Part shown: piece after piece, positions 33,945-46,109 of the stretch
Layout of the letters: every line of letters begins with the position of its first letter
Position numbering within the stretch: position 1 is the stretch's first letter
From: SCUB01 sp041918675
GTDB taxonomy: Bacteria; Pseudomonadota; Alphaproteobacteria; Rhizobiales; Xanthobacteraceae
Reading direction: 5' to 3'
Assembly (NCBI GenBank): GCA_041918675.1
Contig: JAYRVF010000015.1
Location: forward strand, 62,001 to 126,000
Length of the DNA stretch: 64,000 nt
Notes under the pieces: model-generated
The model's input: only the letters and a program-made list of their open reading frames with translations
What the model was told of the DNA's origin: nothing
The model's database searches: none
Translations under genes and position numbers: made by a program

Positions 33945-34526
33945 TCATTTGACCGCCGGCAGCGGCTCCGGATCGTCGGCAAGACCCCGCAGATAGAGGA
34001 TCACATTCGCCCGGTCGCTCGCCTTGGCGATGCCGGGGAAGCTCATATTGGTGCCGGAAACGACCATTTTCGGATTCATCAGGAAGCGGTCGAGATCGTC
34101 ATAGGTCCACTTGCCGCCCTTGCTCTTCATCGCCGAAGTGTAGTTGAAGCCCGCGCGCGCGCCGCGTTCCTTGCCGACGATCCCGTAGAGGTTGGGCCCG
34201 ATCCGGTTGGGGCCGCCCTTTTCGAAGGTATGGCAGGCCACGCATTTCCTGGCCTCGCTCGCTCCCTTGTCGATCGAGGCTTCGGACAGAAGCGCGGCGA
34301 GCGTCTGGTCGGGCGAGGGCGCGGCCGCTTGGGGCATCGCGTCGTCCGGCCGCGCGGCGGGAGCCGGCGAAGGCGATGCGGCGGGCGCAGAAACGGTCGC
34401 CGCGCGCTCCTTGCGGGACGGCGTCTCGGACGTGAAGATCGAATCCGCGATCACGTTGACGATGAACATTCCCAGAAGCGTCGCAAGGATCGCGCCGCCG
34501 AATTTCATCACTTCGGAAAAGCCCAT
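33945..34526 (-). CDS. Membrane-anchored class I cytochrome c (CycM/cytochrome c2-like)
   Basis: A 193-residue monohaem cytochrome with an uncleaved N-terminal anchor (GAILATLLGMFIVNVIADSIF), a Pro/Ala-rich tether (residues ~45-70) and a cytochrome c domain. The haem motif CVACH is at 95-99 and the likely axial Met is M161 in NMSFPGI. The GPNRIGPNLYGIVG segment is typical of mitochondrial/CycM-type cytochromes, which carry electrons from the bc1 complex to the terminal oxidase. It is transcribed divergently from kdsB. Confidence 0.9.
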   Translation of the reverse strand: MGFSEVMKFGGAILATLLGMFIVNVIADSIFTSETPSRKERAATVSAPAASPSPAPAARPDDAMPQAAAPSPDQTLAALLSEASIDKGASEARKCVACHTFEKGGPNRIGPNLYGIVGKERGARAGFNYTSAMKSKGGKWTYDDLDRFLMNPKMVVSGTNMSFPGIAKASDRANVILYLRGLADDPEPLPAVK

Positions 34527-34853
34527 CGGATCTCGCTTTCGGGGATCAATTCGTCGGTCTCGCGGGAGAGATGTTTCCGCGATCGCCCGCCGGATTTCAA
34601 CGGCCGGACCGCCGGCGAGACGAAAGGCCGCGCGGCGGCGCTGACCTCGCCCGGATCTGGTCCGTGCCTCGGAATTATCCGCGCCTCTGATTCAATCGTC
34701 GCGCGCGGCGCGCCATTCCCGCGAATGATTATCGATTTGCCGGAAATGCCGCAACCTCTATAACCGGCGGGGAAATGGCCGCTTTCCGGGCCCGGCGCGG
34801 CGACGCGAGCGGACCCTTCGCGCAAGCCCACCATTGGTTCCTTCGGAAGGATC
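34527..34853. other. Divergent control region between cytochrome c gene and kdsB
   Basis: 327 bases with no gene. A plausible kdsB promoter is annotated at 34737-34764. The remainder is GC-rich with no strong palindrome, and I cannot point to a clear promoter for the cytochrome gene. Confidence 0.45.
34737..34764 (+). promoter_or_regulatory. Predicted sigma-70-type promoter for kdsB
   Basis: TTGCCG at 34737-34742 and TATAAC at 34759-34764 are separated by 16 bp. The -10 box is close to consensus, and the pair ends 89 bp upstream of the kdsB ATG. The match is by eye only. Confidence 0.45.
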
Positions 34854-35603
34854 ATGTCCAGCACCTCCGCGACCGCGCTCGTTCTCATCCCCGCGCGCAT
34901 GGCTTCGACCAGGCTCCCCGGCAAGCCGCTTGCCGACATCGCCGGCGCGCCCATGATCGTGCATGTCTGGCGGCGGGCGGTGGCGGCCGGCATCGGCCCC
35001 GTGGCGGTGGCGACGGATTCGCCGGAAATCGCGGCGGCGATCGCGGCGGCGGGCGGACGGGCGGTGATGACCCGCGCCGATCACCTCTCGGGTTCGGACC
35101 GTATTTTCGAGGCGATGGGCAAGGCGGGTCCCGACGGCGACGCCGAGATCATCGTCAACGTCCAGGGCGACCTGCCGACGATCGCGCCGAGGGATATTCG
35201 CGCGGTGCTCGGCCCCCTCGATGATCCCGAGGTCGCCATCGCGACGCTTGCCGCCGAGATCAAGACGCCCGGCGAACATACCAATCCGAATGTCGTCAAG
35301 GTCGTCGGATCGCGGATCGGGCCGAACCGGCTGAGGGCGCTTTATTTCACCCGCGCGACCGCGCCGCATGGCGACGGACCGCGTTACCACCATATCGGCC
35401 TCTATGCCTACCGCCGGGCGGCGCTGGCGCGGTTCGTGGCCCTTCCGCCCTCCCCCCTCGAACGGCGCGAGCGGCTCGAGCAGTTGCGCGCGCTCGAGGC
35501 CGGCATGCGGATCGACGTCGCCATCGTCGACGCCGTGCCGCTCGGCGTCGACACGCCCGAAGACCTCGACGCCGCGCGGCGAATTCTCGGCCGCGGCGAT
35601 TGA
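34854..35603 (+). CDS. kdsB: 3-deoxy-manno-octulosonate cytidylyltransferase
   Basis: A 249-residue CMP-Kdo synthetase that activates Kdo with CTP for lipopolysaccharide inner-core synthesis. The N-terminal nucleotide motif IPARMASTRLPGKPLADI is at about residues 12-29. VNVQGDLPTI (metal Asp), the YFTRATAPHGDGPRYHHIGLYAYRR segment and the final GVDTPEDLDAARRIL all match KdsB. The ATG at 34854 follows GGAAGG. Prephenate dehydratase starts 32 bp downstream and is likely co-transcribed, a neighbouring pair common in Rhizobiales. Confidence 0.95.
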   Translation: MSSTSATALVLIPARMASTRLPGKPLADIAGAPMIVHVWRRAVAAGIGPVAVATDSPEIAAAIAAAGGRAVMTRADHLSGSDRIFEAMGKAGPDGDAEIIVNVQGDLPTIAPRDIRAVLGPLDDPEVAIATLAAEIKTPGEHTNPNVVKVVGSRIGPNRLRALYFTRATAPHGDGPRYHHIGLYAYRRAALARFVALPPSPLERRERLEQLRALEAGMRIDVAIVDAVPLGVDTPEDLDAARRILGRGD

Positions 35604-35635
35604 CGGATCGGTTCGGGGCCCCTAATCGGACTGCC

Positions 35636-36496
35636 ATGACAAAGCCCCACAAGATCGCCTTCCAGGGCGAGCCCGGCGCCAATTCGCACATCGCCATCGC
35701 CGAGGCGTTCGCCGACGCCGTCGCCGTTCCCTGCCCGAGCTTCGAGGACGCCTTCGCGGCCATCGAAAACGGGGACGCCGACCTCGGCATGATTCCGATC
35801 GAGAATTCCGTGGCCGGGCGCGTCGCCGACATCCACCATCTGTTGCCGCAGGCCGGACTGCATATCGTCGGCGAATGGTTCCTGCCGATCCGGCATCAGC
35901 TCGTCGGCATCAAGGGCGCCAAGATCGCCGACATCAAGTCGATCGAGAGCCACGTCCACGCCATCGGCCAGTGCCGCAACATCATCCGCAGGCTCGGCGT
36001 CAAGCCGCTCGTCGTCGCCGACACGGCGGGCGCGGCGCGCGAGGTGGCCGAGCGCGGCGACAAGAGCCGCGCGGCGATCTCCTCGCGACTGGCCGCTGAA
36101 ATCTACGGTCTCGACATTCTCGCGCGGGATATCGAGGACGAGGCCCACAACACGACACGCTTCATCCTGCTGTCGCGCGAGGCGCGATGGGCCAAGCAGG
36201 GCTCTGGACCGATCATCACCACCTTCGTCTTCCGCGTGCGCAACGTGCCGGCCGCGCTCTACAAGGCGCTCGGTGGCTTCGCCACCAACGGCGTCAACAT
36301 GACCAAGCTCGAAAGCTACATGGTCGAGGGCAATTTCTTCGCCACGCAATTCTATGCCGACGTCGAGGGCCATCCCGACGACCGCGGCCTTGCTTTCGCG
36401 CTCGAGGAACTCAGCTTCTTCTCGCGGGAGTTCAACATCATCGGCGTCTATCCCGCCCATTCCTTCCGCGCGAGCTTTAGCGAATCAGTCGCCTGA
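35636..36496 (+). CDS. pheA: Prephenate dehydratase
   Basis: A 286-residue monofunctional prephenate dehydratase, which makes phenylpyruvate in phenylalanine synthesis. The catalytic domain shows IAFQGEPGANSHIA, MIPIENSVAGRV and the invariant TTRF motif (HNTTRFILL, near residue 168). The ACT regulatory domain follows (PAALYKALGGFATNGVNMTKLESYMVEG), with the ESYM-type site for feedback inhibition by phenylalanine. I start it at the ATG 35636; a TTG at 35600 is in frame. There is no chorismate mutase fusion. Confidence 0.95.
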   Translation: MTKPHKIAFQGEPGANSHIAIAEAFADAVAVPCPSFEDAFAAIENGDADLGMIPIENSVAGRVADIHHLLPQAGLHIVGEWFLPIRHQLVGIKGAKIADIKSIESHVHAIGQCRNIIRRLGVKPLVVADTAGAAREVAERGDKSRAAISSRLAAEIYGLDILARDIEDEAHNTTRFILLSREARWAKQGSGPIITTFVFRVRNVPAALYKALGGFATNGVNMTKLESYMVEGNFFATQFYADVEGHPDDRGLAFALEELSFFSREFNIIGVYPAHSFRASFSESVA

Positions 36497-37109
36497 GCCT
36501 TCCCGCTTCGGTCGCGGCGCGCACTGATCGCATGATCGCGCGCGGCCAACGCCGCTCCGCGGACTGTCTTGACGCATGTCACGAAGCAGGGTGGGCGAAA
36601 ACGTCCCAACGCGCTCGCGTGATTACGGATATGCCCAATGGTTGTTTTGACCAACTTTGGAGAAAAAAATTTTACAAAATGAGTGTTTAGCTTCAAATTC
36701 AGTGATTTATCCGTGACGCCGCGTCCCAACTTCGCCCTATATAGGCGACGATATAGGCGACAACATACGGCGGTTATGGGCAACTTCCCAACATCAGAAG
36801 CAATAAATTGGGCTGTCGCCCGAAGCCGTGCTGCGGTATGAAATGGGGGCGGAAGGCTTCCCCCCGAAAGCATCCTTCGGACGGAGAGCACACGAGCTTC
36901 GCGGAAGTCCGCGAGTCTCGGCGGCCCATCGCGACATCGCGCAAGGCAAGCGCCACCCGGCGTCTCGAACCGTGACGCGGTTTTGCCAAGGGGGCGGAGA
37001 CGTCGGCGATTCGAGTGGGCGATTTGAGTGAATGAGTGAGTGAGACCATGACGTCATCCCCGCACGACCGCGCGACGCTCGGCGCCTGGCGCAAGGCGCG
37101 CCGGCATCC
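36497..37109. other. Long intergenic region upstream of metF with an AT-rich island
   Basis: 613 bases without a convincing gene. The segment 36640-36770 is strikingly AT-rich for this genome and contains TTGACC (36646-36651), a run of seven A followed by TTTTACAAAAT, and a direct repeat of ATATAGGCGAC at 36739-36749 and 36751-36761, exactly 12 bp apart. A promoter here would leave a leader of over 400 nt before metF. I looked for SAM or cobalamin riboswitch landmarks and could not recognise any. A small RNA is possible but unproven. Confidence 0.45.
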
Positions 37110-38018
37110 ATGAGCGAAATCGGTCAATCTCCGGTCCAGCCGGCCGGCGCGCGGTCAAAGCCCGCGGTGTCCTTCGAGTTCTTTCCGCCGAAGACCGAGG
37201 AGATGGAGCGCGCGCTCTGGGAGGCCGTGCGGCGACTGGCGCCGCTGTCACCCCAATTCGTCTCCGTCACCTATGGCGCGGGCGGCTCCACGCGCGAGCG
37301 CACGCATGCGACGATCACGCGCCTGATCGCCGAAACGACCCTGGTGCCGGCCGCGCATCTGACCTGCGTCGATGCCTCGCGGGCGGAAGTCGACGACGTC
37401 ATCGCGCGCTATCATGCCGCCGGCGTGCGTCATATCGTGGCGCTGCGAGGCGATCCGACCGCCGGAATCGGCGCGGCCTATGTTCCCCATCCCAACGGCT
37501 ACCGCAACGCCGCCGACCTCGTCGCCGGCATCCGCCGGCAATATCCCGACATCGCGATCACCGTCTCGGCCTATCCGGAAAAACATCCCGAAAGCCCGAC
37601 GGTGGAAGCCGATATCGACATGCTGCGGGCCAAGGTCGACGCGGGCGCGACGCGCGCCGTGACCCAGTTCTTCTTCGATAACGACGCCTATTTGCGCTAC
37701 GTCGACAAGGCGCGCGCGCGCGGCATCACCATCCCGATCATTCCGGGGCTTCTGCCGGTGCAGAATTTCCGGCAGACGCGGCAATTCGCCGAACGCTGCG
37801 GGGCGAGCGTGCCGGCCGCCTTCGCGAGAAGCTTCGAGGGGCTCGACGACGATCCCAAGACGCGCAAGCTGATCGCGGCGACCGTGGCGGCGAACCAGGC
37901 GCTCGATCTCGTCGCGCGCGGCGTCGATGTTCTTCATTTCTACACCATGAACCGGGCCGATCTCGTGTTCGCCGTCTGCCATCTGCTTGGCATACGGCCG
38001 GCGGCGAGCGGCGGCTGA
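37110..38018 (+). CDS. metF: Methylenetetrahydrofolate reductase
   Basis: A 302-residue flavoprotein reducing 5,10-methylene-THF to 5-methyl-THF, the methyl donor for MetH next door. Hallmarks are VSFEFFPPKTEEMERALWE, FVSVTYGAGGSTRERT, the HIVALRGDPTAG loop, ITVSAYPEKHPESP and AVTQFFFDNDAYLRYVDKARARGITIPIIPG. It starts at ATG 37110 and lies 9 bp upstream of metH, so both are one operon for methionine regeneration. A cystathionine or MetR-type regulator is not adjacent. Confidence 0.95.
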   Translation: MSEIGQSPVQPAGARSKPAVSFEFFPPKTEEMERALWEAVRRLAPLSPQFVSVTYGAGGSTRERTHATITRLIAETTLVPAAHLTCVDASRAEVDDVIARYHAAGVRHIVALRGDPTAGIGAAYVPHPNGYRNAADLVAGIRRQYPDIAITVSAYPEKHPESPTVEADIDMLRAKVDAGATRAVTQFFFDNDAYLRYVDKARARGITIPIIPGLLPVQNFRQTRQFAERCGASVPAAFARSFEGLDDDPKTRKLIAATVAANQALDLVARGVDVLHFYTMNRADLVFAVCHLLGIRPAASGG

Positions 38019-38027
38019 GACCAGGCG

Positions 38028-41837
<3,810 letters not shown>

Positions 41838-41847
41838 GGCGTTTTGC

Positions 41848-43350
41848 TCAATCCCGGTCGCTCGCGAGCGTGCCGGCGATCGCGCGTCGCCACGCGGCGA
41901 GCCGCCGCTCGCGCGAGGGCGCGTCCATTCGCGGCGTGAAACGCCGATCGAGCCGCCATGCGCCGGCGAAATCGCGTGGCGGCGGCAACAGCCCCGCCGA
42001 TAGTCCCGCGAGATAGGCCGCGCCCACCGCCGTCGTCTCCCGGATCAGGGGACGGTCGACCGCCACGTCGAGAAGATCGGCCAGGCGCTGCATCGTCCAG
42101 TCGGACGCGGTCATGCCGCCGTCGACGCGCAGTACAGGGTCGCCGCGCGGCGCGTCGCGCCAGTCCGCCCACATGGCGGCGAACAGATCGGCGGTCTGGA
42201 AGCAGACGCTTTCCAGCGCGGCGCGCGCGATCTCGCGCGGTCCCGTTGCGCGGGTCAGGCCGAACATCGCCCCGCGCGCATGCGCCCGCCAATACGGCGC
42301 GCCGAGCCCGACAAAGGCGGGAACCAGAACGACGTCCTGGGCCGGATCGGCGGCCGCGGCCAGATCGTCGCATTCCTCGGCCCGACGGATGATTCCGAGC
42401 CCGTCGCGCAGCCATTGCACCGCCGAGCCGGCGACGAAGATCGCCCCTTCCAGCGCGTAGGTCCGCGCGCCATCAAGCTGATAGGCGATGGTCGTCAGGA
42501 GCCGGTTCGTCGAGGCGACCGGCCGCGCGCCGGTGTTGAGGAGCACGAAGCATCCCGTGCCGTAGGTCGCCTTGACCGAGCCCGGCGCGAAGCAGGCCTG
42601 CCCGATGGCGGCGGCCTGCTGGTCGCCGGCGATGCCCGCGATGGTGATCGCGCCGCCGAACAGCGCCGGCGTCGTCGTTCCGAACCTGCCGGAGCAATCT
42701 CGCACCACGGGCAGCATCGCGCGGGGAACGCGGAACAGCGCCAGCAGCTCGTCGTCCCAGTCCCCGCGATGGATATCGAAAAGAAGCGTGCGCGCTGCGT
42801 TGGTGGCGTCGGTCGCGTGCGCCGCGCCGCCGGTGAGCCGCCACAGCAAGTAGCAATCGACCGTGCCGAACAGGAGCTCGCCGGCCTCGGCCCGCGCGCG
42901 CGCGCCGGAAACATTGTCGAGCAGCCACGCGATTTTCGTCGCCGAGAAATAGGGGTCGATGAGAAGCCCGGTGCGCGCGGCGACCATCGCCTCATGACCA
43001 TCCGCGCGCAGCCGTTCGCAGATATCGGCGGTGCGCCGGTCCTGCCAGACGATGGCGCGGCCAATCGGCGCGCCGGTGGCGCGATCCCATACCAGCGTCG
43101 TCTCCCGCTGGTTGGTGATCCCGATCGCGGCGATGTCGGCAGCCGTCGCGCCGGCCTCAGCCATCGCCTCGCGGCAGGTCGAAAGCGTCGCGCGCCAGAT
43201 GTCCTCCGGGTCGTGCTCGACCCAGCCCGACGCCGGAAAATGCTGCGGCAGTTCCCGTCGCGCGATCGCGATCGGGGAAAGCCCGGCATCGAACAGGATC
43301 GCCCGCGTGGAGGTCGTGCCCTGGTCGATGGCGAGAATATGGCCCGTCAT
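41848..43350 (-). CDS. glpK: Glycerol kinase
   Basis: A 500-residue FGGY-family kinase making glycerol 3-phosphate. It opens with ILAIDQGTTSTRAILFD and has GITNQRETTLVWDRATG, IVWQDRRTADIC and the C-terminal LRVDGGMTASDWTMQRLADLL, all typical of GlpK rather than other FGGY sugar kinases. No glpF or glpD lies next to it. It converges with metH, their stops only 10 bp apart. The region between glpK and purU contains a long palindromic element. Confidence 0.94.
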   Translation of the reverse strand: MTGHILAIDQGTTSTRAILFDAGLSPIAIARRELPQHFPASGWVEHDPEDIWRATLSTCREAMAEAGATAADIAAIGITNQRETTLVWDRATGAPIGRAIVWQDRRTADICERLRADGHEAMVAARTGLLIDPYFSATKIAWLLDNVSGARARAEAGELLFGTVDCYLLWRLTGGAAHATDATNAARTLLFDIHRGDWDDELLALFRVPRAMLPVVRDCSGRFGTTTPALFGGAITIAGIAGDQQAAAIGQACFAPGSVKATYGTGCFVLLNTGARPVASTNRLLTTIAYQLDGARTYALEGAIFVAGSAVQWLRDGLGIIRRAEECDDLAAAADPAQDVVLVPAFVGLGAPYWRAHARGAMFGLTRATGPREIARAALESVCFQTADLFAAMWADWRDAPRGDPVLRVDGGMTASDWTMQRLADLLDVAVDRPLIRETTAVGAAYLAGLSAGLLPPPRDFAGAWRLDRRFTPRMDAPSRERRLAAWRRAIAGTLASDRD

Positions 43351-43386
43351 CCCGCGGATCCGGCTCGGCTCGCGCGCGCTGCGTCA

Positions 43387-43434
43387 GAGCAAGTTCCGAA
43401 AAAGCTGACAGGCTTTTTCAATAAGAACTTGCTC
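43387..43434. repeat. Bipartite palindromic element between purU and glpK
   Basis: The outer arms GAGCAAGTTC (43387-43396) and GAACTTGCTC (43425-43434) are perfect complements. Nested inside are GAAAAAGC (43398-43405) and GCTTTTTC (43412-43419) around TGACAG. The whole folds into an ~48-base hairpin with one asymmetric bulge. It lies downstream of purU and upstream of glpK on the minus strand, so it could terminate purU. Its layout resembles the mosaic palindromes repeated in many Rhizobiales genomes; that resemblance is from memory. Confidence 0.7.
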
Positions 43435-43496
43435 CAGCGTTCCAATTTGGCGCGATTTCTCATCGACCGCATGATTCCATGCGATCGGAAAGCGCG

Positions 43497-44384
43497 CTAG
43501 TCACGAAAGACCACCGTCTTGCGCCCGTTGAGGAATACCCGGCCGTCGAGATGCCAGGCGATCGCGCGGGCGAGCACGCGGCGCTCGATATCGCGTCCCT
43601 TGCGGATGAGATCCTCGGGCGTGTTGTGATGGCTGATGCGCTCGACGTCCTGTTCGATGATCGGTCCCTCGTCGAGGTCGGCGGTGACGTAATGCGCCGT
43701 CGCGCCGATCAGCTTGACGCCGCGCCGATGCGCCTGGTGATAGGGTTTGGCGCCCTTGAATCCCGGCAGGAATGAATGGTGGATGTTGATGCAGCGCCCG
43801 GCGAGCTTGGCGGACAGGTCGTTGGAAAGAATCTGCATGTAGCGCGCCAGCACCACGAGATCGGTCCTTGTCTCGGTGATGATCGACCAAACCCGCTCCT
43901 CCTGCGCCAGCTTGCCGTCCGCCTCGATCGGGATGTGATGAAACGGCACGCCGTCGAGATCGCTATGGGCGTAGGTCTCGCGCGGGTGATTGGAAACGAT
44001 GCCGGATATATCCATGGCCAGTTCGCCGATGCGCCAGCGATAGATGAGATCGGTGAGGCAATGGTCGAATTTCGACGCCATCAGCAGCACGCGCTGGCGC
44101 CGGGTGCGATCGCGCAGCGTCCAGGTCATGCCGAAACGTTCGGCGACCGGGCCGAAAGCGGCGCGCAGCGCGGTTTCGTTCGCCTTCTCGCCCTCGACCG
44201 TGAACACCGTACGCATGAAGAAGCGGCCGGTCTCGGTGTCGTCATACTGGTTGGCGGCGTGGATGTTGCCGCCGGCCTCGAACAGCACGGCCGTCACCGC
44301 GGAGACGATGCCCGGCCGGTCGGTGCAGGCGAGCGTGAGGATGAAGGAGGTCTTCTCACCAATGTCGGTCGCGGCGTGGTTCAT
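43497..44384 (-). CDS. purU: Formyltetrahydrofolate deformylase
   Basis: A 295-residue enzyme hydrolysing 10-formyl-THF to formate and THF, balancing one-carbon pools. An N-terminal ACT domain (TLACTDRPGIVSAVTAVLFEAGGNI) precedes the formyltransferase fold, with the catalytic Asn-His-Asp set in RCINIHHSFLPGFKGAKPYHQAHRRGVKLIGATAHYV and DLDEGPIIEQDV. I start at ATG 44384; an in-frame ATG at 44411 would add nine residues. Neither has a strong ribosome site. It is close to metF/metH, in line with a one-carbon theme. Confidence 0.94.
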   Translation of the reverse strand: MNHAATDIGEKTSFILTLACTDRPGIVSAVTAVLFEAGGNIHAANQYDDTETGRFFMRTVFTVEGEKANETALRAAFGPVAERFGMTWTLRDRTRRQRVLLMASKFDHCLTDLIYRWRIGELAMDISGIVSNHPRETYAHSDLDGVPFHHIPIEADGKLAQEERVWSIITETRTDLVVLARYMQILSNDLSAKLAGRCINIHHSFLPGFKGAKPYHQAHRRGVKLIGATAHYVTADLDEGPIIEQDVERISHHNTPEDLIRKGRDIERRVLARAIAWHLDGRVFLNGRKTVVFRD

Positions 44385-44593
44385 GGCGTTGTCAAACTCG
44401 TCGGCGGACATGCGCGCGGCGACCGAGCGCCAGGTCCGCCTCCGGCATCTCGATCTTGAACAAGGGCCGAAGAAGACGCAAATTCGCGCCGGGGTCAATT
44501 CATGACCGCCTCGCCAAAATCGCGGATGTCGTGGGACCTCCACCGGCGACCGCCGGCCCGGCGGGAATGTCGGGCGCGCCCGGAAGAACAACC

Positions 44594-45901
44594 ATGACAG
44601 ACCGGCGGCCGTTCCTGCGATCCTTGTTCGACGCGGCGGTGGCGGCCGCCCGTCCGGACCGCGTCGTCGCCCCAGGCCTGCCCGATCCGCCACCGGGCCG
44701 GATCATCCTGCTCGCCGCCGGAAAAGCCGCCGCCGCGATGGCCGCCGCCGCCGAGCGCCATTATCTCGACGATCTCGACCTCGATCCGGCTCGGCTTGAC
44801 GGACTTGCCGCGACACGCCGAGGCCATGGCGTGCCGACGCGGCGGATCGGGATCGTGGAAGCGGGACATCCGATGCCCGATGCGGCAAGCGTCGCGGCCG
44901 CCGACGCCGCGCTCGCGCTCGCCCGAGAGGCCGGCCCCGGCGACCTCGTGCTCGTACTGTTGTCCGGCGGGGGTTCGGCGAACTGGACCGCGCCGGTCGA
45001 GGGCGTCACGATCGCGGACAAGCGGGCTCTCACCCGATCGCTGCTGCGCTCCGGCGCGCCGATCGCCGACATCAACGCCGTGCGCAAGCACCTCTCGCGC
45101 ATCAAGGGCGGGCGCCTCGCGCGCGCCGCGGGCCCCGCGCGCGTGGTCACGCTCGCGATCTCCGATGTTCCCGGAGACGATCCATGCGTCATCGCGTCGG
45201 GGCCGACCGTCGCCGATCCGACGACTTTGGCCGACGCGCGCGCGGTGCTGCGTCGCCATGGCGTCGCGGTCGATGCCGCGATCGCGCGCGCGCTCGATGA
45301 TCCGCGCAATGAAACGCCGAAGGAAGGCGATCCCGCCTTCGCGCGGGCTAGCTTCGCCGTCGTCGCCCGACCGCGCGACGCGCTCGACGCGGCGATCGCG
45401 GTCGCGACGCGCGCGGGCTACGCCGTCCGCGATCTCGGCGCCGACCTGCAAGGCGAGGCGGCCGAGGTGGGGGCCGCCCATGCCCGTCTCGCGCGCGAAG
45501 CGCTCGCCTTTGGCCGGCGAACGGCGATTCTTTCCGGCGGCGAGCTCACGGTGACCGTGCGCGGCGAAGGGCGCGGCGGTCCCAATCAGGAATACGCGCT
45601 GGCGTTGGCGCTCGCGCTGCGGCCGCATCCGGAGACGTTCGCGACGATCGCCGCGCTCGCCGCCGACACCGACGGCGGCGATGGAGGCACGGGCGCACCG
45701 GGCGACGCGGCCGGGGCCTTCGTCGATGCTCACGTCATGACGCGCATGACGGCGCGCGGCTTCGATCCCGCGCTTGATCCGGCCGCGGCGCTCGCGCGGA
45801 ACGATTCGACCGGATTTTTCGAGGCCGCCAGCGGATTGCTCATGACCGGACCGACGCTGACCAATGTCAATGACATCCGCGTCATTCTTGTCGATCCCTA
45901 G
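44594..45901 (+). CDS. Glycerate 2-kinase (MOFRL family)
   Basis: A 435-residue kinase of the GckA/TtuD family that phosphorylates D-glycerate. The GckA-type domain has LLAAGKAAAAMA, EAGHPMPDAASVAAA and LVLVLLSGGGSANW. The C-terminal MOFRL domain has RTAILSGGELTVTVRGEGRGGPNQEYALALAL and AADTDGGDGGTGAPGDAAGAFVD. In methylotrophs the enzyme completes the serine cycle; elsewhere it serves tartrate, glycolate or serine breakdown. Older annotation calls such proteins hydroxypyruvate reductase. It is divergent from purU. The ATG 44594 is chosen to fit the family's N-terminus. Confidence 0.9.
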   Translation: MTDRRPFLRSLFDAAVAAARPDRVVAPGLPDPPPGRIILLAAGKAAAAMAAAAERHYLDDLDLDPARLDGLAATRRGHGVPTRRIGIVEAGHPMPDAASVAAADAALALAREAGPGDLVLVLLSGGGSANWTAPVEGVTIADKRALTRSLLRSGAPIADINAVRKHLSRIKGGRLARAAGPARVVTLAISDVPGDDPCVIASGPTVADPTTLADARAVLRRHGVAVDAAIARALDDPRNETPKEGDPAFARASFAVVARPRDALDAAIAVATRAGYAVRDLGADLQGEAAEVGAAHARLAREALAFGRRTAILSGGELTVTVRGEGRGGPNQEYALALALALRPHPETFATIAALAADTDGGDGGTGAPGDAAGAFVDAHVMTRMTARGFDPALDPAAALARNDSTGFFEAASGLLMTGPTLTNVNDIRVILVDP

Positions 45902-45934
45902 GGCAGATTCCGCGAAAGTGGAATCCGCTCTCGC

Positions 45935-45999
45935 GGCCGGGATTTGTGATCGGGATTTGCGGCCGGGATTCGCGGTCAGAATTTGCGGTCGGGATTTGC
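45935..45999. repeat. 13-bp degenerate tandem repeat, five units
   Basis: Five consecutive 13-base units of the form GG(C/T)CGGGATTTGC fill 45935-45999: GGCCGGGATTTGT, GATCGGGATTTGC, GGCCGGGATTCGC, GGTCAGAATTTGC, GGTCGGGATTTGC. They lie between the glycerate kinase and the patatin-like gene. Just to the left a small inverted repeat GATTCC/GGAATC (45906-45911, 45920-45925) may end the kinase transcript. Confidence 0.85.
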
Positions 46000-46109
46000 T
46001 ATAGGCGCCCGATCTGGAGTCTTGCTTGTCCCGCGAGACGATCGCGTCTCGTCGGGTGAATGTTCCAGGCCGTCGATCATCGTCGCGGCGCGCAACCGGA
46101 GGAAGCCCC

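Noticed and set aside
36497..37109. SAM or cobalamin riboswitch upstream of metF-metH
   Set aside because: The position would fit, but I could not recognise the conserved core of any known class. A covariance-model search would settle it.
36774..37127. Several short open frames in the metF upstream gap
   Set aside because: They overlap each other on both strands, have no good ribosome sites, and their peptides show no recognisable pattern.
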